Source of the DNA: Gammaproteobacteria bacterium
Lineage (GTDB): Bacteria > Pseudomonadota > Gammaproteobacteria > Steroidobacterales > Woeseiaceae
Assembly: GCA_024640305.1 (NCBI GenBank)
Contig: JAHEFG010000044.1
Location: 62,001-126,000 of the forward strand
Direction of reading: 5' to 3'
DNA: 64,000 nt
Position 1 is the first letter of the stretch. Every line of letters begins with the position of its first letter. The notes beneath the pieces are model-generated. The model was not told the origin of the DNA. It saw only the letters and a program-made list of their open reading frames with translations, and ran no database searches. This document shows positions 56,693 through 64,000 of this stretch, piece by piece. A program made the position numbers and the translations under genes.

Positions 56693-58069
56693 GTGAGCAG
56701 ATCAACTGCCAAAGCAGAATGGCATCCCGAGAGCTGGCAGAAAATGCCGGCTGCCCAGCAGGCTACTTACCCGAATCAGGATGAACTGGATAGTGTGGTT
56801 TCGGACCTGGGTCGCCTACCACCGCTTGTCACTTCATGGGAGGTCGATTCTCTCAAGGAGCATATTGCCAGGGCGCAGCGAGGCGAGGCCTTCGTTTTGC
56901 AGGGCGGCGATTGTGCCGAGACGTTTGACGAGTGCACGTCCGAAAATATTGTGGCGAAACTCAAGATACTGCTGCAGATGAGCCTGGTCATGCTCTATGG
57001 GCTGAAGAAACCGGTTGTGCGGGTGGGGCGGATGGCCGGGCAGTATGCGAAGCCCCGTTCCGCCGATATCGAGACTCGTGACGGCACATCCTTGCCAAGT
57101 TTTCGGGGCGACCTGATTAACCGTAATCCGTTTACGCCGGACGATCGAATTCCGGATCCGCAAATGATATTGCGCGGTTATGAACGTGCTGCACTGACTT
57201 TGAATTTTGTTCGTTCCCTTATCGATGGCGGTTTCGCAGACCTCCACCATCCGGAATACTGGGACCTGGACTGGGTAGGGCACTCGACGATGGCCGATGA
57301 ATATCATGGCATCGTCAGGTCGATCTCAAATTCGTTGGATTTCCTGGAAACAGTTTCCGGACAACAATTGCACAAGACGCAACGTGCCGATATTTTTGCT
57401 GCGCACGAGGGGCTGCATTTGCTATACGAGCAGTCGCAAACGCGCTATCTCGATCGACGTGGGCTTTGGTATAACCTCACGACGCACTTTCCGTGGATAG
57501 GCATGCGTACTGCCGCAATGGACGGCGCGCATATCGAGTATTTCCGCGGCATCGCCAATCCAATGGGCGTCAAGATCGGGCCGGGAATGACACGTCAATG
57601 GGTGCAGGACCTCGTTGGAGTGCTTAACCCTGAAAATGAGCCGGGTCGCTTGACGCTGATTCACCGCTTCGGTGCAAACAGTATCGAAGAGAACCTGCCC
57701 GACCTTATAAAGGCAGTTAACGACACCGGTTCACCGGTTCTATGGGTATGTGACCCCATGCACGGCAACACAGAGAGTACGGCAGACGGAACCAAAACGC
57801 GCCGTTTCGACAATATCGTTTCCGAGTTGGAGTCAGCCTTTCGGGTGCACGAAGAGATGGGCAGTCACCTTGGCGGAGTTCATCTTGAACTCACCGGCGA
57901 GAACGTCACTGAGTGCACGGGCGGTGCGCGGGGATTAACCGATGGCGATCTCGCGCGCGAGTACAAATCGACAGTCGACCCGAGACTCAATTATGAGCAG
58001 GCCATGGAAGTGGCAATGCGTATTGCCGGACTGCACCAGGGCAATGGGAAAGAGCGTAGAGGCGGTTAG
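56693..58069 (+). CDS. Class II 3-deoxy-7-phosphoheptulonate (DAHP) synthase
   Basis: 458 residues with a GTG start. Catalyses the first step of the shikimate pathway. The plant/mycobacterial (class II) type is clear from QGGDCAETFDECTSENI, VRVGRMAGQYAKPRS, AHEGLHLLYEQ, GVKIGPGM, CDPMHGNTE and HLELTGENVTECTGG. It starts close to the core enzyme and lacks the long N-terminal allosteric extension of the mycobacterial form. It is divergent from the lysine catabolic operon and its last 4 bases overlap rluE tail to tail. Confidence 0.96.
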   Translation: MSRSTAKAEWHPESWQKMPAAQQATYPNQDELDSVVSDLGRLPPLVTSWEVDSLKEHIARAQRGEAFVLQGGDCAETFDECTSENIVAKLKILLQMSLVMLYGLKKPVVRVGRMAGQYAKPRSADIETRDGTSLPSFRGDLINRNPFTPDDRIPDPQMILRGYERAALTLNFVRSLIDGGFADLHHPEYWDLDWVGHSTMADEYHGIVRSISNSLDFLETVSGQQLHKTQRADIFAAHEGLHLLYEQSQTRYLDRRGLWYNLTTHFPWIGMRTAAMDGAHIEYFRGIANPMGVKIGPGMTRQWVQDLVGVLNPENEPGRLTLIHRFGANSIEENLPDLIKAVNDTGSPVLWVCDPMHGNTESTADGTKTRRFDNIVSELESAFRVHEEMGSHLGGVHLELTGENVTECTGGARGLTDGDLAREYKSTVDPRLNYEQAMEVAMRIAGLHQGNGKERRGG

Positions 58070-58656
58070 TTATCTTTTTGTGTTAACTGCAGCCAGGCTT
58101 CGCGCGTCGCAATGCAGCGAGCCTCCCCGGGCTGCAGGCCATCTAGTGACCATGGCCCGATCGATGCCCTGATAAGGCGCAGGGTCGGCAATCCCACGGC
58201 CGCCGTCATTCTGCGCACCTGCCGATTGCGTCCTGTCGAGATGCTGAGTTCAATCCAGCTATCCGGAATGCTTTTTCGGAAGCGTATCGGGGGTATGCGA
58301 GCCCAAAGCCCGGGCGGTTCTGCGATGGCGCGTGCGGTGTGAGCTATGGCATTCCCATCAGGCAGGTCAATTCCGCCTCGTAGTGCGGCAAGCTGACTTG
58401 CGGACGCCTCACCTTCGACCTGGGCCCAGTATGTTTTGCAGATTTTTGAGTCAGGCTGACTGATGCGTGCCTGCAATTTTCCATCATCTGTCAGCAACAA
58501 GAGACCCTCGCTGTCGTAGTCCAGTCGACCCGCGGGGTAAACGTCTTTTTGCTGCACAAATTCGGCCAGGGTCCGTCGACCATCGGCATCGCGAAACTGG
58601 CTGAGGACCTGGTAGGGCTTGTTGAGCAGGATCAGGGGCATATCGGTACAATGCAC
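58066..58656 (-). CDS. rluE: 23S rRNA pseudouridine synthase RluE-like
   Basis: 196 residues; ATG 58641 (MPLILLNKPYQVL) is an alternative start. RsuA/RluB/E/F family without an S4 domain, as in RluE. The catalytic aspartate is in AGRLDYDSEGLLLLTDDG, and TGRNRQVRRMTAAVGLPTLRL, quoted in part, is the conserved C-terminal motif. It modifies 23S rRNA near the peptidyl transferase centre in E. coli. Convergent with the DAHP synthase gene and divergent from the uracil-DNA glycosylase gene. Confidence 0.92.
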   Translation of the reverse strand: MHCTDMPLILLNKPYQVLSQFRDADGRRTLAEFVQQKDVYPAGRLDYDSEGLLLLTDDGKLQARISQPDSKICKTYWAQVEGEASASQLAALRGGIDLPDGNAIAHTARAIAEPPGLWARIPPIRFRKSIPDSWIELSISTGRNRQVRRMTAAVGLPTLRLIRASIGPWSLDGLQPGEARCIATREAWLQLTQKDN

Positions 58657-58691
58657 GCCTTTTTAGGATAAGTGCAGCCGCATATTAGACG

Positions 58692-59330
58692 ATGTCGCCA
58701 ACTATTTATGACAAAAATTGCCGCTCCTGCCCGCGATTGGCGGTGTTTCTGGATGACGTTAATGAACGCTATCCGGACTATTTCTGTAAGCCGGTGCCGC
58801 CTTTTGGTGACAAGGAATCAGACTTCCTGATTGTTGGGCTCGCACCAGGTATGCATGGTGCAAATCGAACAGGGCGACCGTTCACCGGTGACCACGCGGG
58901 TATCCTGCTGTACCAGATGCTGCACAAGTACGGGTTTACGTCTGCACCTGAGTCTTTGGCTGCAGATGATGGCCTCGTGATGACCGGGTGTCGTATAACC
59001 AATGCGGTCAAGTGCCTGCCGCCGGATAACAAACCGGTTGGTGCCGAAATCAATACCTGCAATTCATTCCTCGAAAATGAACTGCGCTCGATGCCAGCGG
59101 AATCGCTCGTGCTGGCGCTTGGCGGCATCGCACATCGAGCCGTGGTAAAAGCGTTCGGAGGCAGGCAGGCGGACTTCAAGTTTGCCCATGCAGCGGTGCA
59201 CGACCTCGGCGAATTACGCATGGTCGATTCCTACCACTGCAGTCGCTACAACACGAATACGCGACGCCTCACAACCGAAATGTTTGATGCAGTATTTGCA
59301 CAAGCGCGGGAGTTATTGGATAAACAATAG
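58692..59330 (+). CDS. Type 5 uracil-DNA glycosylase (UDGb-like, FeS)
   Basis: 212 residues. Family 4/5 motif A is LAPGMHGANRTGRPFTGD (about residues 52-69). In this motif the usual catalytic acidic residue is absent, as in UDGb. Cysteines at KNCRSCP and later TGCRITNAVKC fit the four-cysteine iron-sulfur site, and the second motif is HCSRYNTNT. It removes uracil and other deaminated bases. The uvrC GTG lies one base after its stop, so two repair genes are coupled. Confidence 0.88.
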   Translation: MSPTIYDKNCRSCPRLAVFLDDVNERYPDYFCKPVPPFGDKESDFLIVGLAPGMHGANRTGRPFTGDHAGILLYQMLHKYGFTSAPESLAADDGLVMTGCRITNAVKCLPPDNKPVGAEINTCNSFLENELRSMPAESLVLALGGIAHRAVVKAFGGRQADFKFAHAAVHDLGELRMVDSYHCSRYNTNTRRLTTEMFDAVFAQARELLDKQ

Positions 59331-59331
59331 G

Positions 59332-61161
59332 GTGAGCGACGAACGTAAATTCGACGAAGAGTCCTTTCTTCGTAGTCTGACGCACCGACCGGGTGTGTAT
59401 CGCATGCTAAATGCGAAGCACAAAGTGCTATACGTTGGCAAAGCACGCGACCTCAGGAAACGTGTGTCGAGTTATTTCCACCGTACGCATGATTCGGTGA
59501 AGACAACTGCCCTCATGAAGTTGGTGGCAAATGTCGAAGTGACCGTTACGAATACCGAAGCGGAAGCTCTGATTCTCGAATACAACCTGATCAAGCAACA
59601 CAAGCCGCGTTTCAATGTCACGCTCCGTGACGACAAGAGTTATCCGTACATCTATGTATCGACGCAGCATCGCTTTCCGCGCCTCCAGTTTCATCGGGGC
59701 CCGCGCAAAGGGAAGGGTCGGTATTTTGGACCATACCCCAGTACCAGTGCGGTTCGGCAGACGCTCAATGAATTGCAGAAACTGTTTCTGGTTCGGCAGT
59801 GCAAGGACAGCTATTTCGCAAATCGATCGCGCCCATGCCTGCAATACCAGATCAAGCGTTGTACCGCTCCCTGCGTGGATCTGATTTCGAAGGATCAGTA
59901 TGCGAAGGACGTTGACGCCGCCATTGATTTTCTCGACGGCAAGAATCAAAGCGTCATTGATACCTTTGTGGCGCGTATGGATGAAGCATCCAATGCAAGG
60001 GAGTATGAGCAAGCGGCACGGTACCGAGATCAGATATCTCGCCTGAAAGAGGTTGAGGCGCGACAACTTATATCGAGATCCGCCAGTAAGGACCTGGATA
60101 TTCTTGGCTTTGCATCGAACGGTGCCATACATTGCGTGACGGTGTTATTCATTCGCAATGGCTCGATTATTGGAAGTCGGGATCATTTCCCACGCCTTGC
60201 CGGCGAGACTGGCCCACAGAAAATCCTGAATGGATTCGTTTCACAGTATTACCTCGGCCGTGACGCTCCTGCCGAAATTATTCTCGACAGGGAAATTGAC
60301 GATGCACTGTTGCTGCAGGACGAGTTAAGCAACCGCATGGCGCGCAAGGTGCGAATCAGGCACAAGGTACGTGGAGATCGTCTGCGTTGGTCACAGATGG
60401 CTCAGACAAATGCCGAGCAAGGGCTGAATCTGCAGGTTGCAAGCAACGCGACGATTCGTCGTCAATTTCAGGCCCTGGCAGAAACGCTTGGCCTCGATGA
60501 GGTACCAGAGCGCCTTGAGTGCTTCGACGTCAGTCACACGTCGGGAGAGGCAACAGTGGCGTCATGTGTCGTATTCAACGCGGCAGGAGCACTGAAAAGC
60601 GATTACCGGCGGTTTAACCTGAGTCCGGGGTCTGCAGGGGACGATTACGCGGCAATGGCAGAGGCGCTCAGACGCCGATACACGCGGGTCAAGAAAGGCG
60701 AGGTACCAATGCCCGATGTTTTATTTGTCGATGGCGGCAAAGGGCAGTTATCAGAGGCTGTGCGCGTACTCCAGGATTTGGAACTGGACTGGCTGCATGT
60801 CGTCGGGGTGGCGAAAGGCCGGTCGCGCAGGCCAGGGGCGGAACGACTGTTCCTGGCAGGTGAAAAAAGGGCTCTGCAATTTCCGCCGGACTCGCCGGCA
60901 TTGTTACTGATACAGCAAATCCGTGACGAGGCGCACCGTTTCGCAATAACGGGGCATCGTCAACGGCGCGCAAAAACACGTAATACTTCAAGATTGGAAG
61001 AAATTCCGGGGCTTGGGCCCAAAAAACGCCGGGAACTCCTGCGGCAGTTTGGAGGGCTGCAGGGCGTGATCGGGGCTGGCGTCGATGATTTGATTAAAGT
61101 ACGAGGGATCAGTCGATCGCTGGCAGAATCGATATACAATGACCTGCACCTGGACGGATAG
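59332..61161 (+). CDS. uvrC: Excinuclease ABC subunit C
   Basis: 609 residues from GTG 59332; the open frame upstream overlaps the glycosylase gene. The N-terminal GIY-YIG nuclease (RPGVYRMLNAKHKVLYVGKARDLRKR in part) makes the 3' incision. A cysteine cluster (VRQCKDSYFANRSRPCLQY in part) and a UVR helix-turn for UvrB (EYEQAARYRDQISRLKEV) follow. Next are the RNase-H-like 5' nuclease (ECFDVSHTSGEA, DVLFVDGGKGQL) and the C-terminal HhH (EIPGLGPKKRRELL). The uvrC-pgsA-tRNA-Gly order matches E. coli. Confidence 0.97.
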   Translation: MSDERKFDEESFLRSLTHRPGVYRMLNAKHKVLYVGKARDLRKRVSSYFHRTHDSVKTTALMKLVANVEVTVTNTEAEALILEYNLIKQHKPRFNVTLRDDKSYPYIYVSTQHRFPRLQFHRGPRKGKGRYFGPYPSTSAVRQTLNELQKLFLVRQCKDSYFANRSRPCLQYQIKRCTAPCVDLISKDQYAKDVDAAIDFLDGKNQSVIDTFVARMDEASNAREYEQAARYRDQISRLKEVEARQLISRSASKDLDILGFASNGAIHCVTVLFIRNGSIIGSRDHFPRLAGETGPQKILNGFVSQYYLGRDAPAEIILDREIDDALLLQDELSNRMARKVRIRHKVRGDRLRWSQMAQTNAEQGLNLQVASNATIRRQFQALAETLGLDEVPERLECFDVSHTSGEATVASCVVFNAAGALKSDYRRFNLSPGSAGDDYAAMAEALRRRYTRVKKGEVPMPDVLFVDGGKGQLSEAVRVLQDLELDWLHVVGVAKGRSRRPGAERLFLAGEKRALQFPPDSPALLLIQQIRDEAHRFAITGHRQRRAKTRNTSRLEEIPGLGPKKRRELLRQFGGLQGVIGAGVDDLIKVRGISRSLAESIYNDLHLDG

Positions 61162-61182
61162 AAGACAAAGAGCAAACCAGTC

Positions 61183-61752
61183 TTGAAACTTAACCTGGCC
61201 ATAATCCTGACGCTGTTTCGAATCGCCGCAATTCCGATTGTAGTGATTTGCTTCTACAGCCAGATTCCCAATGCGCGGCCAATCGCGGCGCTGCTATTTG
61301 GGGTCGCGGCGATCACTGACCTGCTCGATGGATGGGTAGCACGCCGCTTTGCGCAGATGTCCAAGTTCGGCGAGTTCCTTGACCCGGTGGCAGATAAGTT
61401 GATGGTGGCGATCGTCCTGGTCATGCTTGTGCAGGATAATCCGCACTGGTACGTCGATATTATTGCCATGATCATCATCGGCCGGGAGATCACGATTTCT
61501 GCCCTGCGAGAGTGGATGGCGACGATTGGCGAGCGCGCTAATGTCCAGGTATCGATGTCTGGCAAGATCAAGACGACTCTGCAGATGTTTGGAATCGGCT
61601 TCATGGTTTATCAGAACGACTTGCTTGGCTTTCCTATCTACGCGATCGGTTTTTGGCTGCTCGTCGCGGCTGCGTGCATGACAATCTGGTCGATGATCGT
61701 GTATTTGCGCGCCGCCTGGCCGTTCATCGTTGCCGATAATGGCGGTACTTGA
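61183..61752 (+). CDS. pgsA: CDP-diacylglycerol-glycerol-3-phosphate 3-phosphatidyltransferase
   Basis: 189 residues with a TTG start (KLNLAIILTLFRI aligns with the E. coli N-terminus). The CDP-alcohol phosphotransferase motif is DLLDGWVARRFAQMSKFGEF followed by LDPVADK, with all four aspartates present (about residues 46-72). It makes phosphatidylglycerophosphate for phosphatidylglycerol and cardiolipin. Several membrane helices are visible. It lies 21 bases after uvrC. Confidence 0.96.
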   Translation: MKLNLAIILTLFRIAAIPIVVICFYSQIPNARPIAALLFGVAAITDLLDGWVARRFAQMSKFGEFLDPVADKLMVAIVLVMLVQDNPHWYVDIIAMIIIGREITISALREWMATIGERANVQVSMSGKIKTTLQMFGIGFMVYQNDLLGFPIYAIGFWLLVAAACMTIWSMIVYLRAAWPFIVADNGGT

Positions 61753-61776
61753 CGTCGTACTATCGGTTGATATTGC

Positions 61777-61804
61777 TTGACAGGCTGCGCCTAGAGGCTA
61801 AAAT
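61777..61804 (+). promoter_or_regulatory. Sigma70-type promoter of tRNA-Gly
   Basis: A consensus TTGACA (61777-61782) and TAAAAT (61799-61804) are spaced by 16 bases, followed by a C-rich discriminator. The tRNA starts 12 bases after the -10 box, so the mature 5' end is very near the transcription start. Confidence 0.8.
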
Positions 61805-61816
61805 CTCGGCCCTCGT

Positions 61817-61892
61817 GCGGGAATAGCTCAGTTGGTAGAGCGCAACCTTGCCAAGGTTGAGGTCGCCAGTTCGAACCTGGTTTCCCGCTCCA
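61817..61892 (+). tRNA. tRNA-Gly (anticodon GCC)
   Basis: A 76-base cloverleaf. The acceptor stem GCGGGAA pairs with TTCCCGC, followed by discriminator T and an encoded CCA. The anticodon loop TTGCCAA gives GCC, and CCAGTTCGAACCTGG forms the T-arm. Its place after uvrC-pgsA matches E. coli glyW. Confidence 0.98.
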
Positions 61893-61900
61893 AACACTTG

Positions 61901-61928
61901 AAAGACCCCATTCATTGGGGTCTTTTTC
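61901..61928 (+). terminator. Intrinsic terminator after tRNA-Gly
   Basis: AAAGACCCCA (61901-61910) and TGGGGTCTTT (61916-61925) form a perfect 10-bp stem with a 5-base loop, followed by TTC. The run of T's in the descending arm and after gives a strong rightward terminator, 8 bases after the tRNA end. Confidence 0.92.
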
Positions 61929-61993
61929 GTTATCATGCGAACCTTTTAGTCTGTTGGCGCATCTAATCCTCAGATCCCAACCGTGGAACGTCT

Positions 61994-64000
61994 ATGAGCT
62001 GTTTGTCGTCGAAGTGGGTGCTTGTCGGCGCGATTGTGGTAGCTATGCCGTCATTGGCAACCAGTGAGGCGGCCAGTGTTTCCGCTTTGCCACATACCGA
62101 TGATGCGATAAGCATCGACGGAGTGATGGACGAGGCGGCATGGCAGGACGCGACTGCCATCGACATCGATATCGAGACACGACCCGGGGAAAATATACCG
62201 GCCCGCGTCAAAACAGTGGCCTACATCCTTGAGAACGGCCAAAAACTCTACATAGCATTTGACGCCAGAGATCCCGAGCCAAGTGAGATTCGGGCTTATT
62301 TACGGGACAGGGACTCTGCCTGGAACGACGATTTCGTAGGTATCGTGTTGGACACCTACAATGACGAACGTCGAGCATTCGAGTTCTTCGCAAATCCTCT
62401 GGGCGTGCAGATGGATCTGACGAACGATGACGTCAATAAACGTGAGGACGAGTCCTGGGATGCGATCTGGGACTCAGCTGGCCGTATTAACGAATCCGGC
62501 TATATCGTCGAGATGGAAATTCCGCTGAACCAGCTAAGATTTCCGAGCATCGAGGGCGAACAGATCTGGGGCATTGACCTGCTGCGATTCTACCCGCGTG
62601 ACCAACGCTATCGATTCTCTAATAACGAGACAGACAGATCCCTTAATTGCTACTTGTGTCAGTTCAACAAGATCCAGGGCCTGGCAAATGCAGAGCCGGA
62701 GCGAGATTTGGAGATCGTCCCAACGCTGACAGGGTCGCGGACGGATTCGACAGATGACCCGGGAGTTATTCCTCTCGAGGAAGGCGATGCTGACGCGGAA
62801 GTCGGTGTCAATATTCGCTGGGGTATTACGCCCGACCTGACGGCGAACCTGGCAATCAACCCTGATTTCTCGCAGGTCGAAGCAGATGTCGCGCAGCTTG
62901 ATGTTAACAACCAGTTCGCATTGTTTTACCCGGAAAAGCGTCCATTTTTCCTTGAGGGCGCTGACTACTTTCGTACTCCGCTGCGAGGAGTTTTCACACG
63001 CACCGTTGCGGATCCGTCGGCCGGTTTGAAATTGACAGGCAAACGGGACAAGAACACTTTTGGCGTATTCGCTGCGCAAGATGACGTAACCAACCTGATT
63101 TTTCCGGGCGCATTTGGCTCCGATAGCACGTCACTCGATCAGGGCAATACGGCATTCGTTGGCCGATATGGCCGGAGTTTTGGAGATGCGTCAAACGTCG
63201 GCGGATTGTTGACACTTCGTGACGGCGACAATTACCACAATTACATGGGAGGCGTGGATTCCCGCTGGAAGATCTCTGACCAACACAGCGCGTACTTTCA
63301 ATTCCTGCATTCGGAGACTGAGTATCCGAATGAAACCGCTATCGAATTTGAACAGCCTTTGGGCAGTTTCTCCGGAGACGCCTACGCAGCTGGCTATGAA
63401 TATAACTCGCGCGATTGGGTTGTCTGGGCCGAACACGAGCGCGTGGACGCCAATTTCAGAGCGGATTCAGGGTTTATTCCTCGAGTCGACCTGGTCTCCT
63501 ATCAACTCGGCGGTGGGCGAATCTGGCACGGCGGAGAAGATGACTGGTGGTCACGGCTCGAGTGGATATCTGAGTGGGACGATATTCATGACGAAAACGG
63601 TCAATTGCTGGAGCGCGAGGTTGAAACCTATTTGTTCGTGAACGGCCCGCTGCAATCACACCTTGAGGGTGGCGTAATTTTTCGCGATGTGCGATTCGAG
63701 GGCGTCACCTATGACGAAACAAAGATGGTTCTCTTTGGACGGTTTCAGCCGAAGGGAGGCCTGGTTCTGGGCATGTTTGCCGAGTATGGCGATCAGGTCG
63801 ATTTCGAGAATGGCCGGTTGGGTGAGGAGTTACGCTTGTCTCCGGATATCTCGTGGAACGTGAATCGAAATCTCCTTGTCCGACTGGACGCATCGTTCGT
63901 CACGCTGGATAGCCAGGACGGCGAAAACATCTTCGATGCCAAGGTTTATGATCTTCGGCTAACCTGGCAATTCAATTCGCGCAGCTTCCTGAGGTTTACC
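61994..64000 (+). CDS. DUF5916 outer-membrane protein (3' end outside window)
   Basis: The frame from ATG 61994 stays open to the window end (669 codons, no stop), so the C-terminus is missing. A signal peptide (about 1-28, MSCLSSKWVLVGAIV...) is followed by a CBM9-like carbohydrate-binding domain (ISIDGVMDEAAWQDA, AYIAFDARDPEP-like region). Next is the DUF5916 core with NPDFSQVEADVAQLDVN, FALFYPEKRPFFLEG and ADYF near residues 290-335. The rest looks like alternating barrel strands. Family members are outer-membrane proteins of unknown function, often near peptidases or TonB receptors. Confidence 0.88.
   Translation, partial: MSCLSSKWVLVGAIVVAMPSLATSEAASVSALPHTDDAISIDGVMDEAAWQDATAIDIDIETRPGENIPARVKTVAYILENGQKLYIAFDARDPEPSEIRAYLRDRDSAWNDDFVGIVLDTYNDERRAFEFFANPLGVQMDLTNDDVNKREDESWDAIWDSAGRINESGYIVEMEIPLNQLRFPSIEGEQIWGIDLLRFYPRDQRYRFSNNETDRSLNCYLCQFNKIQGLANAEPERDLEIVPTLTGSRTDSTDDPGVIPLEEGDADAEVGVNIRWGITPDLTANLAINPDFSQVEADVAQLDVNNQFALFYPEKRPFFLEGADYFRTPLRGVFTRTVADPSAGLKLTGKRDKNTFGVFAAQDDVTNLIFPGAFGSDSTSLDQGNTAFVGRYGRSFGDASNVGGLLTLRDGDNYHNYMGGVDSRWKISDQHSAYFQFLHSETEYPNETAIEFEQPLGSFSGDAYAAGYEYNSRDWVVWAEHERVDANFRADSGFIPRVDLVSYQLGGGRIWHGGEDDWWSRLEWISEWDDIHDENGQLLEREVETYLFVNGPLQSHLEGGVIFRDVRFEGVTYDETKMVLFGRFQPKGGLVLGMFAEYGDQVDFENGRLGEELRLSPDISWNVNRNLLVRLDASFVTLDSQDGENIFDAKVYDLRLTWQFNSRSFLRFT

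Overview
The window reads as one stretch of a gammaproteobacterial chromosome. Coding density is high, genes are short-spaced or overlapping by ATGA, and several blocks have the classic gammaproteobacterial order: yebC-ruvCAB-ybgC-tolQRAB-pal-cpoB, uvrC-pgsA-tRNA-Gly, mnmA-nudJ, sucAB-lpd and thrABC. A SoxB-type sulfur oxidation gene, a YeeE-type sulfur carrier and an AlkB alkane hydroxylase together suggest a marine or sediment sulfur-oxidising heterotroph. A Woeseiales-like lineage is one guess; it cannot be confirmed from the sequence alone. There are no phage, plasmid, insertion-sequence or CRISPR signatures.

Layout. 1-8264 is a sulfur island: the C-terminal part of soxB, two secreted DsrE-fold proteins, a leftward operon (ECF sigma factor, anti-sigma factor, periplasmic binding protein, HbpS/GlcG-like protein), then a porin, a thioredoxin-like protein and a YeeE/YedE transporter. 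8286-10193 holds alkB and a small membrane protein. 10290-15847 is sucA-sucB-lpd. 15863-16096 is a non-coding element with inverted ends, followed by a sodium:amino acid symporter. 17741-19125 is a short NfeD plus an SPFH protein, then relA. 21369-29393 is yebC, ruvCAB and the Tol-Pal cluster. tRNA-Lys precedes thrABC (29476-34350). 34343-38310 holds a NERD protein, a TatD nuclease, a secreted repeat protein, a YgjP-type metallopeptidase and a DUF2333 protein. 38469-47907 contains acnA, mnmA, nudJ, a DUF7931-like gene, purB, fumC, a CoA Nudix hydrolase and mazG. 47996-51072 is an envelope-stress-like two-component locus. 51062-53236 is slipin plus a long NfeD protease. 53265-56510 has an asparaginase domain protein and a lysine catabolic operon. 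The end carries class II DAHP synthase, rluE, a uracil-DNA glycosylase, uvrC, pgsA, tRNA-Gly and the start of a DUF5916 protein.

The most unusual system is the sulfur island's regulatory unit. The anti-sigma factor (3107-3820) has a cytoplasmic anti-sigma N-terminus, one membrane segment and a periplasmic C-terminal domain. That domain resembles the two secreted DsrE-fold proteins encoded on either side (1072-1518 and 4592-5044). All three share a single cysteine in a matching context: FYACSKTI, FVGCLNTI and FFACQNTI. The inference is that a periplasmic DsrE-like domain senses a sulfur species and controls an ECF sigma factor that drives the surrounding sulfur genes. Other points of interest are an intrinsic terminator between a structured leader and the lysine catabolic operon, a short inverted-repeat element seen at two convergent gene junctions, and a perfect palindrome at the porin start.
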